Shown here in pieces: positions 1 through 6,036 of a stretch of DNA of 9,681 nt; position 1 is the stretch's first letter, and every line of letters begins with the position of its first letter. The translations under genes were made by a program, and so were the position numbers. The notes under the pieces are model-generated. The model saw only the letters and a program-made list of their open reading frames with translations. It was not told the DNA's origin and did no database searches. The stretch comes from Clostridiales bacterium (GTDB lineage: Bacteria; Bacillota; Clostridia; Oscillospirales; Oscillospiraceae). Location of the stretch: the NCBI GenBank assembly GCA_012729875.1, contig JAAYCC010000015.1, forward strand, positions 1 through 9,681. The letters are read 5' to 3'.

Positions 1-16
1 GTTTCGGCTGGGACAG

Positions 17-100
17 TTATCTGTCGCTGGGTACCGTTGTGGTGCTGCCGTAGATCATATCGTCTACATCACCGGAATTGCTATTAAGTTTTCTATACAT
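17..100 (-). CDS. Putative 27-residue small protein, or the 5' end of a disrupted gene
   Basis: An ATG at 98-100 opens a 27-codon frame closed by TAA at 17-19. It is supported by a GGAGG Shine-Dalgarno sequence (107-111) 6 nt upstream, within a longer GGGGGAGGAT run, and by a good sigma-A promoter at 134-162. A second ATG at 102-104 is too close to the SD and reads into a stop after three codons. The peptide begins MYRKLNSNSGDVDDMIYGS and is hydrophilic, with Ser/Thr/Asp-rich character and no signal peptide or membrane segment. I do not recognise a family. The stop codon lies at a small inverted repeat, GACAG-ATAA-CTGTC (12-25). Because the window ends 16 nt beyond the stop, I cannot tell a true small protein from a frameshifted longer gene or a leader peptide for a gene further left. 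The initiation signals are stronger than the coding evidence. Confidence 0.45.
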   Translation of the reverse strand: MYRKLNSNSGDVDDMIYGSTTTVPSDR

Positions 101-133
101 CCATATCCTCCCCCTTTCTTATTAACTTTGGTA

Positions 134-162
134 ATCATAACACATGTTCTCCGGGAAAGCAA
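134..162 (-). promoter_or_regulatory. Sigma-A promoter for the small ORF
   Basis: On the minus strand there is a -35 box TTGCTT (157-162), a 17-nt spacer and a -10 box TATGAT (134-139), preceded by TGT in the extended -10 position. The predicted transcription start is near 127, which leaves a leader of about 27 nt containing the strong SD at 107-111. It lies just downstream of the ATPase terminator, so it starts a new transcription unit. Confidence 0.72.
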
Positions 163-210
163 GACATTTTGCATAATAAATTATTAATTATTTGTTAAGT
201 CTGCCGAGAC

Positions 211-248
211 ATAAAAACAGGGCAAGGAAATATTCTTCCCTTGCCCTG
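211..248 (-). terminator. Rho-independent terminator of the P-type ATPase gene
   Basis: A perfect 10-bp stem, CAGGGCAAGG paired with CCTTGCCCTG (218-227 with 239-248), encloses an 11-nt loop. On the minus strand it is followed directly by five T residues (complement of 213-217). It begins 12 nt after the ATPase stop codon, so it fits that gene, and it separates the ATPase from the small ORF's promoter. Confidence 0.88.
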
Positions 249-260
249 ATATTAGTGCAT

Positions 261-2729
261 CTATCTTCCGCGTCTTTTAGGCGCAAGATGCTTGCCGACG
301 ACCCTTTTTTCGTCTCTTGCCGCGTATCGGTCCTCGACCTTTACACGAAGGTAGTTTAGACCTCTCATAAGCGGATATGCCAGCAGCGCGAAAACCGCGA
401 ACACCAGGAAAGATGAATTGTCCAGCTTTGTAAGAGTAAAAAGGTCTTTCATGAAGATCACACAGAAAAGCACAGCGACAATATCCGAAATTATGAGCGC
501 AAGCCGCAGCTTGTTAAAAGGCTTGCTGACATCGACCAGAACCAGCAATCCCACAACTGTCATCGTATATGCACAAATAGTGGACATAAAAGCATCCGGC
601 AGGTCGAAGGCGTAATAGAATAGCATGACGCCGATTATCAGAATAATATTAGACAGGCCGCCGGGCAACGAGCGAATTATGACGTTTCGCAGGAACTTGC
701 CCCTTACTTGACCGCCGTTGGGCTCCATGGCCAGTACAAAAGACGGATATCCTATGGTCATGCTGCTGATAAGACTGAGCTGAGAAGGCGTCAGCGGATA
801 TGGCATGGTGAATATCAGCGAGATTATAGCCATAAAGAACGAGAATATGTTTTTTACCAGATACAGCGAAGCACTGCGCTGTATATTGTTGATAACGCGG
901 CGCCCCTCCATAACTACAGAGGGCATTGACGCAAAGTCGGAGTTTAGCAGGACGATATGGGAGACCTGACAGGCAACGTCGCTGCCCGAGGCCATAGCCA
1001 CGCCGCAGTCGGCCTCTTTGAGGGCCAGAACGTCGTTGACGCCGTCACCGGTCATGGCAACCGTGTGCCCCGCGGCCTTCATAGCTCGGACAAGTAGGCG
1101 TTTCTGGTTGGGCGTCACCCTGCCGAAGACGGTATATTCCTCGGCTGCACGTCGCAGATCGCGGTCATTCTGCAGCTCACGGGCGTCTATATATTTCTCC
1201 GCATTTTCGATTCCCGCGCGCCTTGCGACCTCGGAAACGGTCATAGCGTTATCGCCGGAAATTACCTTTATCGCAACACCCTGTTCAGCGAAATATCGGA
1301 AGGTAGCCTCGGCGTTCTTCCGTATCTTGTTTGCAAGAAGAACGAGCGCCAGCGGCATTATATCCGAAGTAAGCGACTCGTCTGAGAGCTTGCCGTCATA
1401 GAGGGCAAGCAGCAAAACACGGGCGCCTTTTTTTGAGTAAAAATCAATCTTGTCCCTGTATTCATCGTATCTGTCGCCAAGAATGACGTCCGGCGCTCCC
1501 AGGATATATACCTCATCCTCGTGGAAGGAAACCCCTCCGTATTTTTTGCGGGAGGTGAACGGAAGCGTCTCAACAGCGTCCTGGTTTTTCTTGTCCGTGA
1601 AGTATCTGCGCAGCGCCGCCATGGTGTCGTTGTCGTCCTGCATTGCGTAGACATAGTCGGACATTATCATACGGATATCGTCCTCAACGAACCTGTCCTC
1701 GCAGAGCAGGCAGATGTCCTCAACGACCATCTTGTTTTCTGTTATGGTGCCCGTCTTGTCCACACAGAGAGTATCGACACGCGCCAGCGTCTCAATGCAG
1801 TTCATGTCGTGTACAAGGGTCTTGCGCTGTGCAAGGCGGATGACCGCCGCTACCAGGGCAAGACTTGTCAGCAGGTAGAGCCCTTCGGGTATCATGCCCA
1901 CCAGTGCACCGACGGTGGATACGACGCCCTCACGCATCGGTCTGCCGAGCCACACGATCTCTTTTATCGCCATAAGCGTGCCAATGGGTATAAGGGCGAT
2001 ACCTATCCACTTGACCAGGCTTGTGAGGGAGCGCATCATTTCCGACTGCTTCTTGCCGTTGCTCTTCTTGGATTCAAGGGTCAGGCGGGAGACATAGGAC
2101 TCCTTGCCGACTCTCACAAGCCGCGCCTTGACGGTGCCGCTGACTACAAAGCTTCCGCTCATCAGCTCGTCGCCCACGGATTTTTTTATCTCATCCGCCT
2201 CACCGGTCATCAGAGCTTCGTTTACCAGACATTCGCCCTCTACCACGACGGCATCGGCAAAGATCTGGTTGCCCATGGTGAAAATAGCTATATCATCGCG
2301 TACACAGTCATTTACACCGAGGGTGTTTTTTGTACCGTCACGCAATACTATTGCCTTTGGAGTGCTGATTATACTGAGCTTATCGAGGATCTTTTTTGAG
2401 CGCAATTCCTGGATAATACCGATAATCATATTGGAGAACACCACCGGCATAAAAGTGAGGTTCGCCCATGAGCCGACTGCGATGACACATATCGCCAACA
2501 AGAAAAAAACTATATTGAAGTATGTGAAGACGTTTGAACGGACAATTTGCCCCACGGTTTTTGTCGGAGGCTCAACAGGCTCGTTGCCGTATCCGTTTTC
2601 CATGCGTTCCAACACCTGCTGGGCGGTCAGCCCAGTTTCGAGCGGAGCGCAGAACTCCTCTATCTTCTTGCTCGGGAGATCAGGCTCTTCCTTGATCTTT
2701 TTCCTTTTGGAGGGCAGGCTCAAAGCCAT
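261..2729 (-). CDS. P-type cation-translocating ATPase, CtpE-like
   Basis: This is an ATP-driven membrane ion pump. Numbering from the chosen start (822 residues), the actuator motif TGEA is at 175-178, M4 carries PEGL at 281-284, the phosphorylation motif DKTGT has Asp324, the nucleotide-domain KGA is near 434-436, and the hinge TGDGVND is at 560-566. About ten membrane segments are visible (roughly 67-88, 91-106, 238-255, 269-299, 621-640, 651-668, 694-708, 714-735, 743-760, 772-788), with a basic C-terminal tail. The M4 context (MIPEGL, then ARVD before DKTGT) resembles actinobacterial CtpE, a reported calcium pump, more than heavy-metal P1B pumps; no CxxC metal-binding domain is present. 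M6 lacks SERCA-type Asn/Asp ligands, so the transported ion cannot be assigned from sequence. The start at 2727-2729 is preferred over an in-frame ATG at 2766-2768: it has AAGGGG at 2740-2745, whereas the upstream ATG has no SD and sits only about 4 nt past the predicted transcription start. It appears monocistronic, with its own promoter and terminator. Confidence 0.93.
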   Translation of the reverse strand: MALSLPSKRKKIKEEPDLPSKKIEEFCAPLETGLTAQQVLERMENGYGNEPVEPPTKTVGQIVRSNVFTYFNIVFFLLAICVIAVGSWANLTFMPVVFSNMIIGIIQELRSKKILDKLSIISTPKAIVLRDGTKNTLGVNDCVRDDIAIFTMGNQIFADAVVVEGECLVNEALMTGEADEIKKSVGDELMSGSFVVSGTVKARLVRVGKESYVSRLTLESKKSNGKKQSEMMRSLTSLVKWIGIALIPIGTLMAIKEIVWLGRPMREGVVSTVGALVGMIPEGLYLLTSLALVAAVIRLAQRKTLVHDMNCIETLARVDTLCVDKTGTITENKMVVEDICLLCEDRFVEDDIRMIMSDYVYAMQDDNDTMAALRRYFTDKKNQDAVETLPFTSRKKYGGVSFHEDEVYILGAPDVILGDRYDEYRDKIDFYSKKGARVLLLALYDGKLSDESLTSDIMPLALVLLANKIRKNAEATFRYFAEQGVAIKVISGDNAMTVSEVARRAGIENAEKYIDARELQNDRDLRRAAEEYTVFGRVTPNQKRLLVRAMKAAGHTVAMTGDGVNDVLALKEADCGVAMASGSDVACQVSHIVLLNSDFASMPSVVMEGRRVINNIQRSASLYLVKNIFSFFMAIISLIFTMPYPLTPSQLSLISSMTIGYPSFVLAMEPNGGQVRGKFLRNVIIRSLPGGLSNIILIIGVMLFYYAFDLPDAFMSTICAYTMTVVGLLVLVDVSKPFNKLRLALIISDIVAVLFCVIFMKDLFTLTKLDNSSFLVFAVFALLAYPLMRGLNYLRVKVEDRYAARDEKRVVGKHLAPKRRGR

Positions 2730-2738
2730 GACACTAAT

Positions 2739-2745
2739 TCCCCTT
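2739..2745 (-). promoter_or_regulatory. Ribosome binding site that decides the ATPase start
   Basis: The minus strand reads AAGGGGA here, 9-10 nt upstream of the ATG at 2727-2729. No purine-rich SD precedes the upstream in-frame ATG at 2766-2768, so the shorter protein beginning MALSLPSKRK is favoured. Confidence 0.75.
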
Positions 2746-2778
2746 ATTCTGTGTATTCGGAAATCCATTCGCCAGTTT

Positions 2779-2806
2779 ATTCTAACACATTTTATTACAA
2801 AGTGAA
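2779..2806 (-). promoter_or_regulatory. Sigma-A promoter for the P-type ATPase
   Basis: The -35 box is TTCACT (2801-2806, 4 of 6 consensus), followed by a 16-nt spacer and the -10 box TAGAAT (2779-2784), with TGT in the extended -10 position compensating for the weak -35. Predicted transcription start is near 2772, giving a leader of about 42 nt. That leader is too short for a typical metal or magnesium riboswitch, and none is seen. Confidence 0.62.
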
Positions 2807-2840
2807 CAAGCTGCTGTTAATTTTTCTCTTTGCGCCAAAT

Positions 2841-2879
2841 AAAAACACCGCATACCGCCAAAATCCGGCGATATGCGGT
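2841..2879 (-). terminator. Rho-independent terminator of the SLH/peptidase gene
   Basis: An 8-bp outer stem, ACCGCATA with TATGCGGT (2847-2854 with 2872-2879), is followed by one mismatch and a 4-bp inner stem CGCC/GGCG (2856-2859 with 2867-2870) around a 7-nt loop. On the minus strand it is followed by GTTTTTATTT. It lies 13 nt after the stop codon of the 994-residue gene. Confidence 0.87.
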
Positions 2880-2892
2880 AAACCGTCAGAAT

Positions 2893-5877
2893 TCAGCTCA
2901 GTGCCTCTACAAAGTTCTTATATATCTGTGCCACATGTGCACGGCTGGCTGTGCCCTTAGGTGAAAATGTGTTGTTTCCTATGCCTTCGATAATATTCGC
3001 CTGCTGAAGCGCATATACGGCCGTCTTGTGGTTTGACGCTATCTGTGCATCATCGGAAAACGTGGTCTTGCCCTCGACAACCGGCAGGGTTTTTCCATAA
3101 ACCTTTGCATAGTTATACATTATGCGGCACATATCTTCGCGGGTGATGCATTCCTCCGCTCTGAACCTTGAATCTGCAACACCTTCAGTTATACCGGCCA
3201 GATATGCCCACTGGGCATAAACAGAGTAATATCCGTTCTCCATGAGGTCTGTATAGTTGTGCTCGTAGGCCCTCATAAGGTCGTTTCTTATGTAGCCCGT
3301 GACCGTGCCGTACCGCACCTTATACCAGTTGCCGCTCTTTCCCAGCACATTCAAAGCGGTGTACCTGTTGCTTACAAAGCCGACAACCGGGGTGTCTGTG
3401 GACGGCCCCTGGCGAATATTCACGCCGGTAGCTGTCACAAGCCCAATGGTGCCGCTCAGGCTGTTTGAAAGGCCGGCAAAGCGTCCCAACACTGTTACGA
3501 ACATGCCTCTCTGCATCTCGGTATCCGGCTCAAATCTCGACGGGCTCATGCCGTTGAAAAGATTGTTTGAGTAAGCAAAGCAGACCGCGTCATAATACCA
3601 CGTGCCGGCCGTGACATCGTCAAAGGGCAGCTTGGCATCCGCTCGGAAGCTGGCGCTTATGCTGTGGTTAGAGGTGACATTGCTGAAAGTATAGCTTTTT
3701 ACCGCACCCACACTTACTCCGTCCACAATCACATCGGAAACTGCATAACCACTATTGGGCGTAATGGAATATGCCTTTGAGCCCGACTGTATAACACCGG
3801 TCGTGCCGGAGGGGCTTATGCTGCCGTTTGCCCCCGCCTTAGCTGTGATTGAATAGACAGGAGCGATTTTGTATGTAGCTGTCATAGTACCGCTCTGCGA
3901 GTACCCCTCCGCACGTGCCATTGCCTTTATCGTAGTATCGGAGCTCAGCGTTATAGGAGACGAATATACCTTGCTCGCCGTCGTGGGCTCAGAACCGTCC
4001 GTTGTATAGTATATGGTCGCTTTTCTGATGGAGCTCAGGGATATTTGAGTTCCCGACGAGACACGGTTACCCTCGGAAACGCCGCTTGTGACCGCCGCCG
4101 TCGGCGCTTCCAGCTGAGGCACCTTTACCGTATATTCAAGAATAGTGCTGCCGGAGCAGTTGGCCGAGACGGCGATGGCGCGGAGCTTTGTAGTGTTGTA
4201 CAGCGTAATCGCGCCCGAATAAGCTGTCGAGTTCGCCGTTGGGGCGGAGCCGTCGGTCGTATAGTATATGGCCGCGCCCGGCGTGTCGCTCGTGAGCTCA
4301 ACGGTCTTTCCGCCGACAAAGGGCTTTGTGTGGCTCTTTGGCGCTTTCTCTCTGGCTGCAGTCTCATTGTCAAGCTGGACAGCCTCGCTAGGAGTATATG
4401 TAACGCTGTCACGCCCTGTGTATCTGTATATGGCGTAGCCCCTTTCCAGATAGTAGGACTGGAAACTGGCCAGAGACCTGCTCTGGCCTGCGCCGTAGCG
4501 AGTCAGCCTCGTAATGACCGGAGTCTGCTCCATGACCTCCAGACCTATGATATTGCCTTCCGTGTCGTATGTAATGCTTGAAATCAAAACAACATGGCTT
4601 CTGGTCTCGTTAAGGCAGTCCCCCACTTGGAGGCTATACAGGCTCTGATCTCCTACTTTTTCCGCCACATATGGCAGCGAATAAGTGGTTTTCCTGGATT
4701 CCAGCCCCCACGCATAGGAAACATAACCGCTGCAGTCGGTGGAGTAGACCGGGGCGATCTTGTTGTATGTAGAATATGCCGTATAGAACTTGCTGCTGTT
4801 GTCCAGAACAGAGGACGCAAAGGTCTCGAGTGATACGCCGTAGCCTATGTATCCGTTGGAGTTGACCGGCTGCCCGTAGGGTATTCCGGTATAGGTGTTC
4901 TCAGCGTAAAAGACGCCGTAGCTGCCCCACTGTGTCCTGTTCTCAAGAGGCGTCCACTTTATCTCGTTGAGCTGGCGGGCGCGCTTAACGATGTTGCGCT
5001 GTCCCTCGGATATGGGAGGGGTGAGAGTTTGAAGCGCCGCCTCCGCGGTCATTGTCCGCGCTTTTACCGCAGATTCCGAAACAAGTCCCGCTTCCTTCAG
5101 CAGAGCGTCATAATCGCAGACGAGATCATAGTTGTCGTTATACTCGCTTATGGTGTTATCGTCGTCGGGAGCCAGCAGCGAGCAGAGGCCCGCAGTTCCG
5201 TGGAGATTAAAATCCTGAAGGTCGCTGTCGGCGTTAAAGCTGCCGAAAAGCGCCGACAGCTCTGTCATATAGTTTTGGTTGCCTATCTGGACAGCGAGCT
5301 GGTCCCCGTCGGTATAACAGGAGCGTACACCGCTCAGGACAGGTTTACCGCCGGCCCAGACTGTGTAGTCGAAGACCTCGCCTGTCAGAAAAAGATCCCC
5401 ATATTGAGTTGGAATGAGGCGCATAACGTCTGTGAGATCCGTAGTCATAACGGCAGAGGACGCGCCGTCAGAGAGCTCATAGACTTTGCCTCCCGCCAAA
5501 TATTTTATTGCACCGTTTATGACATACATCTGCTTAATTATATCGGATGCGCTATGTATATCTGTGGCTGTGCCGCCGGACTCGGGCATTTTTTTGACTG
5601 TCTCACCGACGGTGTAATACAGATAGCCGTTCCAGAGGTTGAGGTTTTTCCCGTCATCAGCGGAGAGTGCGTAAACTCTCTCCCCCCTCTTGACAAATAA
5701 ACCTCCGTGGTTAAAATACAGATTGCCGCCGTCTGAGAGCATAACGCCCCCGTTTTGGATATTGAGGTCCGTGTTTCCGATCTGCCACGACTCCGCATGA
5801 GCCGTATCCAGAGGCAGCAGCAAAATAGTCATTACCGCCGCAAGGATCATTACGAAGGTTCTGCGAAATATGTTCAT
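2893..5877 (-). CDS. Secreted SLH-anchored NlpC/P60-like cell-wall peptidase with chitobiase-type, InlB-like and SH3b domains
   Basis: This 994-residue surface protein probably acts on peptidoglycan outside the cell. Residues 1-28 form a signal peptide (basic start, hydrophobic core, likely cleavage after AHA). Residues 30-215 are beta-rich with recurring 'LYFN/YLYY' strands, like DUF5050- or propeller-type repeats. An NlpC/P60-like domain at about 318-485 has DCSGY with candidate nucleophile Cys382 and SHVVLI with His428; the third catalytic residue is less clear (Glu450 or Gln451). Two chitobiase/hexosaminidase C-terminal-type domains follow (about 521-585 and 606-671), each with IYYTTDGS at an 85-residue offset. 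Next come an InlB-B-like repeat (about 675-746), SLH1 (750-803), SH3b (811-868), SLH2 (872-928) and SLH3 (938-993). The SLH modules suggest non-covalent binding to pyruvylated wall polymer. The start at 5875-5877 has GGAGG 6 nt upstream (5884-5888). It is monocistronic. The fold calls are motif-based; exact substrate and activity (endopeptidase or amidase) are unknown. Confidence 0.9.
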   Translation of the reverse strand: MNIFRRTFVMILAAVMTILLLPLDTAHAESWQIGNTDLNIQNGGVMLSDGGNLYFNHGGLFVKRGERVYALSADDGKNLNLWNGYLYYTVGETVKKMPESGGTATDIHSASDIIKQMYVINGAIKYLAGGKVYELSDGASSAVMTTDLTDVMRLIPTQYGDLFLTGEVFDYTVWAGGKPVLSGVRSCYTDGDQLAVQIGNQNYMTELSALFGSFNADSDLQDFNLHGTAGLCSLLAPDDDNTISEYNDNYDLVCDYDALLKEAGLVSESAVKARTMTAEAALQTLTPPISEGQRNIVKRARQLNEIKWTPLENRTQWGSYGVFYAENTYTGIPYGQPVNSNGYIGYGVSLETFASSVLDNSSKFYTAYSTYNKIAPVYSTDCSGYVSYAWGLESRKTTYSLPYVAEKVGDQSLYSLQVGDCLNETRSHVVLISSITYDTEGNIIGLEVMEQTPVITRLTRYGAGQSRSLASFQSYYLERGYAIYRYTGRDSVTYTPSEAVQLDNETAAREKAPKSHTKPFVGGKTVELTSDTPGAAIYYTTDGSAPTANSTAYSGAITLYNTTKLRAIAVSANCSGSTILEYTVKVPQLEAPTAAVTSGVSEGNRVSSGTQISLSSIRKATIYYTTDGSEPTTASKVYSSPITLSSDTTIKAMARAEGYSQSGTMTATYKIAPVYSITAKAGANGSISPSGTTGVIQSGSKAYSITPNSGYAVSDVIVDGVSVGAVKSYTFSNVTSNHSISASFRADAKLPFDDVTAGTWYYDAVCFAYSNNLFNGMSPSRFEPDTEMQRGMFVTVLGRFAGLSNSLSGTIGLVTATGVNIRQGPSTDTPVVGFVSNRYTALNVLGKSGNWYKVRYGTVTGYIRNDLMRAYEHNYTDLMENGYYSVYAQWAYLAGITEGVADSRFRAEECITREDMCRIMYNYAKVYGKTLPVVEGKTTFSDDAQIASNHKTAVYALQQANIIEGIGNNTFSPKGTASRAHVAQIYKNFVEALS
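3995..4275 (-). repeat. Diverged tandem domain repeat within the SLH/peptidase gene (255-bp period)
   Basis: Two near-identical 26-bp segments, 3995-4020 and 4250-4275, lie exactly 255 bp apart (85 codons). Both encode the IYYTTDGS core of a chitobiase-type C-terminal domain and share GTATAGTATATGG. The rest of each unit has diverged in DNA sequence. This indicates an old internal duplication of one domain within the gene, not a mobile repeat. Confidence 0.8.
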
Positions 5878-5913
5878 AATCAGCCTCCAGAACTAATACT
5901 GGTATGAAAAAGT

Positions 5914-5970
5914 TTACATAATTTTCTTGATAATAGCATATGTAATATCAAATTTCAAGGTTTTATGTAA
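5914..5970. repeat. Three TATGTAA/TTACATA motifs at exact 25-bp intervals across the SLH/peptidase promoter
   Basis: Copies begin at 5914 (TTACATA on the plus strand), 5939 (TATGTAA) and 5964 (TATGTAA). The two outer copies extend to an inverted 9-mer pair, TTTACATAA (5913-5921) and TTATGTAAA (5963-5971). Relative to the minus-strand promoter, the right copy lies just upstream of -35, the middle copy lies in the spacer, and the left copy lies just past the predicted transcription start. They could be operator sites for a repressor. The region is AT-rich, so chance is possible; no regulator is identified. Confidence 0.4.
5930..5958 (-). promoter_or_regulatory. Sigma-A promoter for the SLH/peptidase gene
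   Basis: The -35 box TTGAAA (5953-5958), a 17-nt spacer and the -10 box TATTAT (5930-5935) with an upstream TGC extension make a strong match. Predicted start is near 5923, giving a leader of about 46 nt with the SD GGAGG at 5884-5888. Confidence 0.78.
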
Positions 5971-5990
5971 AAGTTTCGCTTCTTGTGACC

Positions 5991-6019
5991 AAAAAAAGCG
6001 CCGACCCGCAGGTCGGCGC
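5991..6019 (-). terminator. Rho-independent terminator of the serC-serA unit
   Basis: A perfect 9-bp GC-rich stem, GCGCCGACC with GGTCGGCGC (5998-6006 with 6011-6019), has a 4-nt loop. On the minus strand it is followed by seven T residues (complement of 5991-5997). It lies 17 nt after the serA stop codon and insulates the downstream promoter. Confidence 0.93.
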
Positions 6020-6036
6020 CAGAGTTAAATGCTATA

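Noticed and set aside
12..25. Inverted repeat GACAG-TTAT-CTGTC as a terminator at the left edge
   Set aside because: The stem is only 5 bp with no following T-run on the minus strand within the visible sequence.
1521..2399. Long open frame on the plus strand (292 codons) opposite the P-type ATPase
   Set aside because: It is fully antisense to a gene with all family motifs, its translation shows no recognisable domain and is rich in His/Tyr/Gln as expected from antisense reading, and no promoter or SD was seen for it.
2730..2768. N-terminal extension of the ATPase from the ATG at 2766-2768
   Set aside because: There is no SD, it lies about 4 nt after the predicted transcription start, and a good AAGGGG SD serves the ATG at 2727-2729.
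3995..4275. Possible mobile or CRISPR-like repeat from the two 26-bp near-identical segments
   Set aside because: Both copies are in frame and encode the same IYYTTDGS core of duplicated protein domains 85 residues apart; there are only two copies, with no spacer-array structure.
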